Shown: positions 35,114-47,085 of the stretch, piece by piece | Layout of the letters: each line of letters opens with the position of its first letter | Position numbering within the stretch: position 1 is the first letter of the stretch | Notes under the pieces: generated by a model | The model's database searches: none | Seen by the model: only the letters and a program-made list of their open reading frames with translations | Told to the model about the DNA's origin: nothing | DNA from: Mortierella sp. BCC40632 | Taxonomy: Eukaryota > Mortierellomycota > Mortierellomycetes > Mortierellales > Mortierellaceae | DNA: 64,000 nucleotides | Assembly (NCBI GenBank): GCA_011634665.1 | Contig: WAEK01000002.1 | Location: forward strand, 1,323,001-1,387,000 | Direction: 5' to 3' | Position numbers and translations under genes: made by a program

Positions 35114-36074
35114 GGTAATGTTTTTTTGTTTTGTTTTGAAGTGGAGTAGAGTGGAGAGAATGTGTTGAGGTTGTGGATTGAAGAGAGGAGGTGAGAGATA
35201 GATAGATAGATAGAAAGAAAGAGATGCAAGTGAGATAAGAGTAGGTGGAGAGCGAGAGAGCAGGAGAGTTGGAATGAAGGAAAGAGAGGCCTTGCGGCTA
35301 AAAGTACAAGAGTGGAATGAGGTCTGTCCTGCGGAAAGAGGTATGCAGAGGAATGTATGAGGCAATAATGGCTATGAAGATGAGCGATTTTACAAACGAC
35401 AAGGAGAAAAGGGGGCACAGGGTCAAGGGGGGAGAGGAGGAGGAGGAATGAGGATGATCAGCCTTGGACACACATGGTAGTCGCACAGGTGCTCTGTAGT
35501 CGAAAGGAGGATGGAGGAAAGAAGGAAGGCTGTTCTGCTAGGGAGAGTGAGAGAGGAGGAGGAGAGAGTGAGAGAAGAGGCGGATGGAAAGAGGAAGAGT
35601 GATGGAGGAGGAAGAGGAAAGAGCGGACCAATGGCGACCAAGGATGGATGCGGCTAAAGGAGAAGAAGAGTGATTGGATCAGGCTGAAGCAGACAGAGTC
35701 TCTTAAAAGGGACTCGCTCTCTCTCTCTCTCTCTCTCCCTGCATTGGTCAATAGAACGGGCGCAAGAAATTTACTACTTCTAGCAGCACTCTATTCAATT
35801 CAGTCAATGGCGTGCTACATTCTCCGCCGGGTGCCGAGTAACGCTTCGAAAAAAAAAAATTGATATGACAAGAAAAAGACAGTCACTCACTGCTTTTTTT
35901 TTTTTACTTTGTCTCTTCGTTCTCTCTCTCTGCGCTCAGTCCACTCTCCTTCTTTGTTGTTCAACAACAACCACGCAGTGGTCCTGGGTCAGCTCAACCT
36001 TAGCCTCGAAAAAAAAAAAAAAAAAAAAGAAAAGAAAGAAACGCGCGCGCGTGCGAGAAAGTGAGAGAAAGACC
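35114..36074. other. Divergent promoter between carrier and EFM7 genes
   Basis: About 960 bases, strongly purine-rich on the + strand over 35150-35700, so the carrier transcript has a CT-rich leader. A poly-A run and a CG-rich stretch (36041-36053) precede the EFM7 start. No gene seen. Confidence 0.6.
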
Positions 36075-37439
36075 ATGTCGGATTCATCTGCATCCGAAGG
36101 CGAGATGGGTGGCATGTTCACTGAGCCTGCCGAGTTCAACCCCCCTCCCCCAGAACCAACCTTCGAATCATTCACTCGCCATGGCGACAAAACCCCAAGC
36201 GAGATCCGATTGCGTCTCGTAGGATCTCACCCTCTTTGGGGCCATCATCTCTGGAACGCTGCCAAGGTCTTTGCCAACTACTTGGATTCTCACCCTGAAT
36301 ACTCTCAAGGAAAGTCTATCCTCGAGCTAGGAGCCGGCGCTGCTCTCCCCAGCTTTGTCGCCGCTGTCAATGGTGCTTCCAAGGTAATCAAAACATACAA
36401 GAAACACTGTACTACTAAAAAAGCCCAAGAAGAGCAAAAGGAATTCGGGGTTATGGGGTTATGGGGAAACACTAGGATCCGCAAAGCAGCAAAGCAAGGA
36501 AAGAGGAAAGATTACACAAGTGGTGTGCACTGATACCCTTGACCCGAATCGCGTCTTTTTTCGCAAATGAGGTCTTGTGGGAGAAAGGGGGGGGCCATTG
36601 CAGCTTATTATCGCATCTCTGTGGGACGACAACGATCATCTAGTGGCACGAGCAATTTGGACTATATTTTTCGCCCTCTTGCGCTCTCCACTCTTCCTCT
36701 CTTGGAGCGTACATCATGAAACAGCTGCTGACATTGTCCTCCGAGGGACTTTGGTCCGCCTTGGAAAAAAAAAAAAAAAAAAAAAAATCTCAATCGAGCA
36801 CAGCCTTGGCTCTACCGCCCTCGACTGACGATTTCCTCTTTTTATATGATGCGAGGGATTTATTAGGTTGTTATCACGGATTACCCAGATCAGGATTTGA
36901 TCAATAATATCGAGTTTAATGCCAAGGAAGTCGTGCCTGCCCAGGTTGCCGATAGTACCGTCATCGTCCAGGGCTACCTCTGGGGAAGCAACACCCGCCC
37001 TCTCCTGGCACACCTGAACCCATCCACGGACAACACCTCATCGACCACTACCGAGTCCGCTCCCAAGCAACAGGAATTGTTCGACACCATCATTTTGTCC
37101 GACCTTGTTTTCAATCATTCTCAACATCGGTCCATGCTCAAGACTTGTAAGGAGACACTCAAGCCAGGAACAGGACGAGTCTTTGTCTTTTTGACTCATC
37201 ATCGACCTTGGCTTGCAGATGCTGACGACAAGTTCTTTGAGGTTGCTGCTGCTGCTCCACCTCCTCCACAGGACAGACGCTCCGGTGACGATTCTTCGGA
37301 CGATGAACGTGATCTTGGCGGGTTTGGATTCACGGTGGAAAAGATTGTTGAAGAAAAGATGGCTCCCATGTTCAAGGACGATCCTGGCAGTGAAGAAGTC
37401 CGATCCACTGTCCATGGGTACATGATGTGGCTCAAGTAA
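36075..37439 (+). CDS. EFM7: EFM7-type protein N-terminal and lysine methyltransferase
   Basis: Exons 36075-36383 and 36867-37439 (483-nt intron, phase 0) encode 293 residues. The N-terminus contains MFTEPAEFNPP and LVGSHPLWGHHLWNAAKVFA, typical of the seven-beta-strand methyltransferase family 16. SAM-binding motif I is ILELGAGAALPSFVAA. The intron falls just before VVITDYPDQDLINNIEFN, which binds the SAM ribose. Post-motif II is IILSDLVFNHSQH, close to the EFM7 signature. EFM7 (Nnt1) methylates the N-terminal glycine and adjacent lysine of translation factor eEF1A in the cytosol. Length agrees with the family. Read-through of the intron meets a stop, so its retention would truncate the protein before the acceptor motif. 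Confidence 0.87.
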
Positions 37440-37732
37440 AGCACTCTCGAGTGATTTCCTCTGTCCATTATCTGTTAGTTGATCTACGAGCATTCGCCTT
37501 TTTTTCTTTTTCTTTTCTTTTCTTTTACTATTTTTTTTTTTATTGTACAAAGGCATTCTGTGGGTTGAATTACCTGTTTAATGGTGCACTCTAGATCCAT
37601 AGCGAGCATAAAATAGCACACCTTCACGTTATCTCTTTCCAAAAACAACAACAACAACAACAACAAAAGTAGAATAAAAATTCATCTTCATCTACCGTGC
37701 ACCTCCTCCGAGATTTCTCTTCTATCAATCTT
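37440..37732. terminator. Convergent 3' region, candidate poly(A) signal at 37673-37678
   Basis: The stretch separates the EFM7 stop from the HD-domain gene stop on the other strand. It holds T-rich sequence, a CAA tandem repeat (about 37645-37667) and AATAAA at 37673-37678 on the + strand. No gene seen. Confidence 0.45.
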
Positions 37733-38788
37733 TTATTCATCCATAGAATACTCCTCTTCAACTCGGGCGACAAAGTCTACCATAAGATCATGTCTTCTCT
37801 GAGCCATTTGAATTGCTGTTTGGGTCTTCATCATGTCCTTGAGTCGGAACAACTTTTCATGGAAATGAGAAATCGCACAGCCTACATTTGCCTTGGTTTG
37901 AGCTTGATACTGTTCATACGTCATGTTTAGCTGCGCCTTTTCCTCTGGATCATACAACGGCCGGTTCTTGTATCCGCTGTACGCAGCACACCTCAAAATT
38001 CCTACGAGATAAAAAAAAAGAAAGAAAGAAAAGATGTTAGCGACTCTAGAAAAGAGAAAAGAGACGTGTTGGGACTGATAGCATGCATGTTTCTCGGTCA
38101 TACCAAAGGCACCAATTGCATCCAGTTTGTCGGCATCTTGGACACTAGTAAAAAAAAAAAAAAAAAAAGGGATAGAAATAAAAAATAAAAGGTCGTTAGT
38201 ATCGTCCCCTTTCCTTGATAATCATCGCGAGACAACTGGAATCAGTCTGCTATTTTCCTTACATATGCAACTCGATACAGGACTGAACCCACTCGTCCTT
38301 GACTCCTGCCAATTCTTTTCGGAAAGAGACATTCTCGACAATCCGAGCCACTGTCTCGGCCTTGGCGTATCCATGTTGAGCCATGAATGCCATGACAATC
38401 TCTCGACCTGTGGGTTGACCCTCCTTGTGAAATTTGGCGTCCCCAATGTCATGAAAGAGAGCAGCCAATTCAACCAACTCCAAATCAACTTCTCGTCCTG
38501 TCTTGCTCTCCTCTCGAGCAATCTTTAATGCTATTCTCCAAGAAGTCGTAGCGTTGGAAGGATTCCAGGAGGGGGGGGGGGGGGGGAAAAAGTCATGTTA
38601 GCTTGGTTCACTTGAAAGGAGAGGAACAGAATGCTAATGAGAATTAGGAAAGTTACAAAGGTTTCACTTCATTCACCTTGTCTCCGAACTCGATCGACAT
38701 GCAGCCAGTCATGCGAGGGATCATATGCAGCCATTTGCTCCTTCACAAGAGCCTCGGCTTCACTTCGAATCTTTGGATCCAATGACAT
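37733..38788 (-). CDS. HD-domain metal-dependent phosphohydrolase
   Basis: Four minus-strand exons (38677-38788, 38263-38530, 38104-38144, 37733-38001) join in phase into 229 residues. The metal ligands of the HD superfamily are in order: His in DPSHDWLHVDRV (exon 1), the HD pair in LAALFHDIGDAKFH (exon 2) and the distal Asp in QDADKLDAIGAFGILRCA (exon 3). This matches the small bacterial-type YedJ-like HD hydrolases found in fungi, whose substrate is unsettled (nucleotides are likely). There is no targeting signal, so a cytosolic enzyme is expected. The third exon is only 41 nt but carries the last metal ligand. Intron 1 contains a 16-base G run that may be unstable. Confidence 0.85.
38571..38586. 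repeat. G16 homopolymer in intron 1 of the HD gene
   Basis: Sixteen consecutive G on the + strand, i.e. C on the transcript. It stands close upstream of the exon 2 acceptor, where it may act as an extreme pyrimidine tract. Confidence 0.9.
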
Positions 38789-38901
38789 TTCGGATGGAGA
38801 AGGACTAGATGTGGGGAACTTTTTTTCTTTCGGAGGGATGAAAGGATGAGATGAACTCTGCGGGGAGGGGGGGAGATGGTGAATGAGAGAGGAGAGAGAG
38901 A

Positions 38902-38935
<34 letters not shown>

Positions 38936-39177
38936 AGATCCGCTGCACTGTTGAAATCATATATCCGAAGACGCCACCAATTTCATGAGAGAGTGACTCG
39001 GCCCTTTGGACAACGTTCTTTTGACGGAGTAGCAAAAACTTGATTTGTAAGAAAGTGGAGGACTTCTCCCCTCAACGCGTCTTTTTTTTCTTTTTTCTTT
39101 TCTCCTTTCTTTTAAGTAAAAAAATATGCTATCTTAACCATAGATCATATACAAAGCTCATCGGTTCCACTCGTCTT
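38789..39177. other. Spacer between HD and GH18 genes
   Basis: Contains GA/GT microsatellite near 38889-38934 and T-rich sequence near 39078-39115. It should hold the HD gene promoter and the GH18 3' end. No gene seen. Confidence 0.6.
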
Positions 39178-40980
<1,803 letters not shown>

Positions 40981-41807
40981 TTCGCCTCCGCCTTGCTCTA
41001 ATATGGCTGGTTGGCTGGCTGGCTGTGGGTATATGAAAGTGAGAGTGAAAGTGTGTGCTGCAGAGACTGTCTACAGGGGAGGCAACGGACAGAAAGAGGT
41101 GTGTGCTGTGGGCAGGAGAGGGGTTTTATATTATTTGACCCGCTCTGGCCTATTTTTGTCCTAATTTTTGGCTGCCTCGAGACAAAGAAAGCAATAGTAA
41201 TAGTGCAGGAAAGAAGTTCCCGGCTCTGTCTGTCCGTGAGCACTTGCGCCCTTCCTTCCTTCCTTCCTTCATTCCTCTCTTCTCATGACCACCACCTTAC
41301 ATACGCACACACACTGCCAAATTGTCGAAGAGGCTTCTTTATTGAGGGCCGGCTTATCAACAAAAGAAGTACAAGAACAAAAGTATTTAAAGGGTCGTGG
41401 TGTAAAGCAAGAGTATGAGTACAGTTTGTAAACGAAGGGAATCCAGCCGCAATGTTCAAGAACGGTACAGAAAGGAGAAAAGACATTAGTGGTAAAAGAT
41501 AAAGGGTAGGAATTGGGGTAGAGTGTGGAAACAAGAAGTGGGTCATCAAATAGAAAGGACGCCGAGGTAGCGAACAATACCCCTGGAGCGATAGCCTTTT
41601 TTTTTTTTTTTTTTTTTTTTTTTGTTTTTTTGTTTTTTTTTTGTTCTTTTCTTTTTCTTTTCTGTAAAGGGTATTGGGATCATTGGGCCCAGAAGAGTGA
41701 TTGGAAGAGAGAGAAAGGACAAGAAAGAAAGAAAGAATGAAAATAAAATAAAATCTTGTTGATCCTTGTCGTTCCTCTTGTGCGTGGAAAGTAGTCAGTC
41801 GTGTCCC
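40981..41807. other. Spacer and GH18 promoter region
   Basis: Holds the leader and TATA-like box of the GH18 gene and the 3' region of the next minus-strand gene. A T-rich run lies at 41597-41640. The 60-135 codon frames here give low-complexity, unconserved-looking translations. Confidence 0.55.
41124..41130 (-). promoter_or_regulatory. Candidate TATA box of the GH18 gene
   Basis: The minus strand reads TATAAAA about 145 bases before the GH18 start codon, in an otherwise mixed-composition spacer. Spacing suits a leader of roughly 110 bases. Confidence 0.45.
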
Positions 41808-42280
41808 TTATGAAAAGTAGGGCAGTGCCTGGGGAATGACCGAGGCTGCAGCAAAACCTACGGCGACTGCAAACAGTCCTCGCATCTTCTTCTTGTCTCT
41901 GGCAGCCTGGTTCTCGAGCTCTTCGATTCTCCGCTTCATTCCTGCTACCTCGGACGTCGACGGCAAGGATTGCTCTGAAGAGTCTTCATCCATTTCAGTG
42001 GTCTCCTGGATCTGATGTTGGCTTGCTTTAGTACTAATACTTTCGACTGTGGTCGTTTCAGAGACAAGAAGAGTCTCGATTACCTCTTCATTTTCTGCTG
42101 TCAAGGCAAGGTCCTTGCTCAGGGGGTGCTTTGGGTTCGGAGCCTCCAAGAGGGGGCGCATGAACTGGTCAATCTCATATTCCTTGGAAAGTTCCTTTGC
42201 TGTGGGATTGTGGGAAGCGAAAGTTATTGTAGGTTCATATTGGGAAGTGAGAAAGGAGTGAGAAGAGCGGATCACTCAGG

Positions 42281-42316
<36 letters not shown>

Positions 42317-43436
42317 AAACAAAGAATAAAAAAGTACAGCAAGAAAAGCAAAAGGAGACAAAGGGGATCTCCCTTCGTGGCAACTCCAATCCTGACAAAT
42401 CCACAAAGGGCTACTCCGTTGATTTACCTTGGGCAATTGTGATCCTATATCCAGGGACAATCCGTTAAACACAGACACGGCGAAGCATGCGGACAACAAA
42501 AAAAAAAAAAAGGAACAGAAAGAGAAAGAAAGAAAAAAAAAGGAGGCACAAAAGAAAAAGATTGCCGCCAAGAGTTGTTGTTGTTGTTGGCACGAGAGCG
42601 CGAGAGTAAGGGTAAGAAAGAGAGAGAGCAAGAGCCAGAGAGGAGAGGTATGCGAGAAAAAAAAAGAAAAAAAGAATTCGTTGGCACATGGCCCAAAGAA
42701 GGAGAAAGGATGGCAGGGCAAGTGAGAAACCGATTCCAGTCTCGTTGGGTCACACTGCAGTCATCTCCCACACAATAAAAGATGTATCCTTCCAACTCTC
42801 AGGGCCAGAAAACATCAATTATGTGCGACTTCGGGGGAAGACCCAAACTTGGATTGACCAGCAACATTTGGCCTTCTTTCCGAACAGACAGAGAGAAAAA
42901 GAGACAAGAAAAAAAAAAAAAAGAAAAAGAAAAAGGACATCTTACCAGACTCCACAGAGTGCACCAGCCTTTTCGACTACACCTTCAAACTTGCGGGCAA
43001 GGAAGGCTGACTCCTTGGCGACCATCTTCTCAGAGACAGCTGGGTACGCAGCGTTATACATTGTGATGGCATTTACAAGGTCACTATCCATGCGACGCAT
43101 CACTGCAACATCTCCATCGACCTTGGGGGCGTTGATCCGGAGGACAGCGACTGTCTTACTACCAGACTTGACGCGTCCTGCCTTGGGCTTGACAGGTGCA
43201 GAGTTGCCCTGGGTAGCATTTGCCAAGAGGGGGTTGCTAAAGATGGGAAGCTCACGCTGCTGCGAGGCAGCGTCAGCACTAGCGTCGGCCTTGGAGGTGC
43301 CCTTGGTAGCCATGACTGATGAGGTTACCGTTGTGGTCTCTACAGTGTCGATGATGGCAACCGATTCCTGGACTGTGACAGAGACGGTCTCGGCACTGGT
43401 CTCGATGACGGCAGTTGTGGCAGACGATCCAGACAT
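41808..43436 (-). CDS. Unrecognised protein with coiled coil and C-terminal membrane tail
   Basis: Exons 42946-43436, 42428-42444 (17 nt) and 41808-42199 on the minus strand join in phase (residue junction CGVW-ITIAQ-AKELSK) into 299 residues. The first ATG was chosen; 90 more in-frame bases lie upstream without ATG. The N-terminus is Ser/Thr/Val-rich. Residues about 90-190 form a compact helical region containing VAVMRRMDSDLVNAITMYNA and ARKFEGVVEKAGALCGVW. An acidic Ser/Thr-rich linker leads to a short coiled coil (VAGMKRRIEELENQAARDKK) and a single hydrophobic segment MRGLFAVAVGFAAASVIPQA at the extreme C-terminus. This is the layout of a tail-anchored protein of the ER, mitochondrial outer membrane or lipid droplet. 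I do not recognise the family; a perilipin-like lipid-droplet protein was considered without convincing motifs. Confidence 0.7.
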
Positions 43437-43665
43437 TGGGATGTAATGTGTACTAGCGCTTTGGTTGAATGGGGTTACAGGTTTCCTGTTGAATAAGGAT
43501 ACGGATGAGGATGCGGATGCTGGCAAAAGTGGGTAAAGGGAAAAAGAAGAATGAGAGAAAAAGAGTGAGAAGAGAATGTGGAGGATGGGCGGATGGGATG
43601 TGAGCAGGCCTAAATGACTGGCGACAGTGATGGCTGGAGAGCTCTCTGCTCAGTCACTCGCTTGT

Positions 43666-43735
<70 letters not shown>

Positions 43736-44543
43736 ACTTTCTCTGTCTGTCTGTTTCTCTCTCTCACTCCATCCTTGTCTGCCCTGAACCGACTGCGACT
43801 GGAAAGAAAGAAAGAAAAAGGGTGGCTGTCTGCTGTCCCGCCCAATCAAACTCAACGATCTTCCTTCTCGGTCGTCCTCCCGACAATGCCGCCCTCAACC
43901 TCTCCTCCTTTTTACCTTCCCATACCTATTGAGATGGCCACTTTCTCCTTCGTTCCGAAACCAAGCCGATCTTGCGCACTGCCATCAATAAACGATGATA
44001 AAAGACAGGCCAATATACGCTTCCTGCAGCTGAAGGAGCATCTACCGCTGCTGGCCCGCATCATCATCGCAACGCGAAAGATACGCGCAGCTCTCTCTTC
44101 TTCAGTCCAGTCCATGCATGAATTCAACAGACATCTGATCCAACCAAATCGCTTAAAAAATCGCTCTACATCGCAACTATCCCGGTCCATTATCTGTCGA
44201 GGTCTGTGAACAAAAAAAAAAAAAAAAAAGTCTTTTGGTAGAACCAAGAAGGTCTCAAGGGCCCAATTGAACATTTTTTTCAACTTTGAGAGCATTCCAT
44301 TCTCGCCCTTGAACGAACATCAATGTGAATAGCAATAGATCAAAGCGAACATTTGCTCAAGAGTCCTCAAGATTTTTCAAACGCCAAGAGTATAGTCGTC
44401 CATCCAAATCCAAATAGGAAAAAAAAAGAAAAGGGTCTCCTCTGCCACGCGATGATCGTTTTAACACTGAAGATTGTATATATTTTTTTTCATCTGCTTG
44501 ATGCTAATGCTGATGGGGACCGAAGGAATAGAAAAGAACATCC
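43437..44543. other. 1.1 kb spacer upstream of the tail-anchored protein gene
   Basis: Contains the purine-rich (+ strand) promoter side of the minus-strand gene, a long CT array and a 43918-44210 stretch with a non-repetitive frame that shows no domain. No gene can be supported. Confidence 0.5.
43671..43731. repeat. (CT)30 microsatellite
   Basis: About 61 bases of perfect CT repeat, the longest dinucleotide array in the window, about 240 bases upstream of the minus-strand start at 43436. Confidence 0.92.
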
Positions 44544-45707
44544 TTATTCGGACTTCTTCGACTTTTTGGATGAACCGAGGTAACGTTTGCGCTGACCAAA
44601 CATGTGTGTGTACATGACAAAGAAACCTATCAACCACAGTGGTTAATCCATTTTCCATGTTAGTCTTTGTCTCTTCAGAGTGTGTCCTGATGGTGGTCCG
44701 ATAGGACGAACGGTGGTTAGCAGTTTTACCTGGAGGATAGATGCAGAGCATGGCGCAGAGGAAGTAGTAGTAGGCAGGGTGGATGTTCTGCGCAAAGGGG
44801 AGAGACTGGAAGATCTCGACGGCCTCACTTCCAGCACCGATCGGGTAGAGGGCATAGAAGAAGGTGTAACTGATAATATGAAAGGAACAAAAAAAAAAAA
44901 AAAATGTTGGGTTTAGTATGACAAGAGACGGTCGCAAAATCCATTGGACTACCTGATCCACCAATTTTGCTTCCAAATCACATATCCCCGCTCAGCATTC
45001 ACATACCGGCACCAGACTAGCCAGTAGGGACCGGCTCCAACCAAGTTCAAGGCGTAGTAGGCGTAGCGGATAATCTCGGTGATGCACCAGGCGACGGTCA
45101 TGGTGGTGAACGACCAGTGCTGACGGACCTATGGTCATTCAGTTGTACCGGAGAGGCAAGAAAAAAAAAAGGCGATCGGTTTGTATTCAGTAAAAAAAAA
45201 AAAAAGGCGACTCCACGATAATTGTTCCAGATATTTACCTCGGGCAAGGGGAAAAGAGTGCAGATACCCCAGACGAGCAACAAACGGGAAGCAACCTGCA
45301 TCGCTGTTGTTCCCACAGGCGACTTGACAAGACCAAAGAGTGCGTGGAAAACTTCAAGGAGGGCAGCGGTCTGAACCCAGACAAGGTGATCTCCAACAAC
45401 GGCATAGACCTTTGTGTAGTCGTATTCATTGGCAACAAGGGTCCTGACAGTCTGGACGAGCACATAGGCCCATCCGGCAAAAGAAGCCCAGTTGTAAGCG
45501 ATCAAGTAAAGATTCACAACTGGGTTGACAGGCTTGGAGGCCTTCTTGCCAGAAGCTAAACATGGAAATGTCAAATGAGGCGTGAAAAATGAACATTGGT
45601 CAATGTCACAATAGTCTGATGACGAGCATGAGCTTGGTTGTTGGCAGCAATCATCCGACTGACATACCGGAGGCAGGGGCTTTTTGAGCTTGTGTTGAGG
45701 TAGCCAT
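44544..45707 (-). CDS. PHS1: Very-long-chain (3R)-3-hydroxyacyl-CoA dehydratase
   Basis: Five minus-strand exons (45668-45707, 45239-45555, 45007-45128, 44730-44869, 44544-44626) join in phase into 233 residues. This is the PTPLA/HACD family, an ER multi-pass enzyme performing the third step of fatty-acid elongation for sphingolipids. The start MATSTQAQKAPASGKKASKP is short and cytosolic. Hydrophobic helices include LYLIAYNWASFAGWAYVLVQ. The catalytic pair is in RYTFFYALYPIGAGSE: Tyr168 and Glu175, seven apart as in yeast Phs1. YPPGFFVMYTHMFGQRKRYL precedes a lysine-rich tail ending KKSKKSE, compatible with ER retention. The GTATGT donor after WLVWCR was chosen over a later GTAGTC because it restores the conserved block exactly. 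Confidence 0.92.
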
Positions 45708-46071
45708 GGCGACGACAAAGATGGGATGGAGAGGGAGAGAGAGGTGCAAGAGAGACCAGCCGAGGGTCTAGAAAAAGGACAATTGTCGCCCCCAAAAAAG
45801 AATGGACAACGGCAACTCCTTATTTCCTTCCTGTCGGATATAATTGATATGGCTCCGACATTGACACGCGCTTTGCTTTGCCTACTGTTAGAATGCATCT
45901 CTCTCTCTCTCGCACGCGACAAATAACGAGGCGTATGTTGCCGTGTAGAGCCCAAGGACAGGCATCTTTAATCAATATCTATTCTTTCTTTCCTAGCTCT
46001 AGGCCTTAATGCTTCTATAGACAGATGATATGTAGATGGGAGAAGCTACCGATAAAGGGATCCCGAGGCAT

Positions 46072-46104
46072 AGATCCATCAGCGGATCAAACTAGGATGG
46101 ATCT
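46072..46104. repeat. Perfect 9-bp inverted repeat, 15-base loop
   Basis: AGATCCATC at 46072-46080 is answered by GATGGATCT at 46096-46104. It is one of two adjacent hairpins in the divergent spacer. Confidence 0.8.
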
Positions 46105-46140
46105 GTAAAGTCCTAGCATGTAGACTAAAGGGAGACTTGG

Positions 46141-46170
46141 CTGAATGGCTACCGAAGAGGAGCCATTCAG
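46141..46170. repeat. Perfect 10-bp inverted repeat, 10-base loop
   Basis: CTGAATGGCT at 46141-46150 is answered by AGCCATTCAG at 46161-46170. It lies 36 bases after the first hairpin. Function unknown. Confidence 0.85.
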
Positions 46171-46677
46171 GACCATTCTCCGTCCAACTTTTCACTTTTT
46201 CACAGAGTCTCATACTTACAGCTGAAGAAGTATCGCTAATGAAGGATGGCTCTTAGTTTCTGCCTTTCGTGCAAAGGAATCAAAGAAGCAATACTGCAAA
46301 CCTGTTTAGGGTAGCTGGAGAGGGTATCCGTTTTAGTATGGGAGAGTGAAAAGATGGTAAATCATGATCTTGATTGGGACCTTGACTCGGTCAATACCTT
46401 GAGGACAGTGTCGGAGGACAATTGTGAATGCAAGTGGACTTGAAAGAAAGCTGGAGGGGGGGAATATGGCTTTTATAGCCCCCTTCCCAGGCTGGAAGAC
46501 CCAGAATCGTATATATTACGCTATAGTGTCCTGGCCGGCGAATAGAGCATGGGGGGACAGACAGGCAAGAAAGATCGTAGAGGTGTGTAAATAGTTGAGA
46601 TGGATGACAGGACTCTGCACACTCCAGGGGAGACCTGACAGGGGAGAGAGAGATGCAGAGAGCCCGAGAGAGTAAGG

Positions 46678-46681
<4 letters not shown>

Positions 46682-46713
<32 letters not shown>
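46682..46713. repeat. (GA)n microsatellite
   Basis: A perfect GA array of about 32 bases, about 370 bases before the PDK start codon. Confidence 0.9.
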
Positions 46714-46717
<4 letters not shown>

Positions 46718-47085
46718 AGAGACGAAAGTCTCGTGTGGGAAACTGGAAAAGGACAATCCGGGGTAGAGTGACGGGACTAGAAAGAAAAAGAGAGCTTCGG
46801 TTCGAAATAGCCCACATTGCATTCTTTCTTTCTCTTTCTCGCTCTTGTCTCTTTTCATTCATCGGTTTTTTTTTTTTTTCTCTCTTCTTTTTTCTTCTGC
46901 ATCCTATCCTCTCCTCTCCTCTCCTCTCCCCTTCTCTTCTCACTCTTTCTCTCCTTATCCTATCTTACGCCCTTCCTGCGCGTCAACCGCTCATTCGATC
47001 CGTGTCTCATCCACGTTCCGAACGTGTCGCCTGCCTCTCTACTCCCCCACCAACATCCCTACTGTACTCTCAAAGTTAACCAGCC

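Larger units (their letters stand above)
45708..47085. other. 1.4 kb divergent spacer between PHS1 and PDK genes
   Basis: Holds both promoters. The part at 45950-46400 differs from the surrounding low-complexity DNA: balanced composition and two perfect inverted repeats (see separate entries). A GA array and CT-rich leader precede the PDK start. No protein-coding gene seen. Confidence 0.55.

Noticed and set aside
42272..42795. Minus-strand frames of 116-149 codons
   Set aside because: They lie in the introns around the 17-nt exon of the tail-anchored protein gene and are Phe/Leu/Ser low complexity.
43671..43731. CRISPR-like regular repetition
   Set aside because: Simple dinucleotide array without spacers, in a eukaryotic genome.
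44999..45006. Alternative PHS1 exon 3 ending later at a GTAGTC donor
   Set aside because: It would insert about 20 residues in the catalytic block WLVWCRYTFFYALYP, which the GTATGT donor keeps intact.
45098..45955. 285-codon minus-strand frame covering PHS1 exon 2
   Set aside because: It reads through two introns; the five-exon PHS1 model restores the conserved family sequence.
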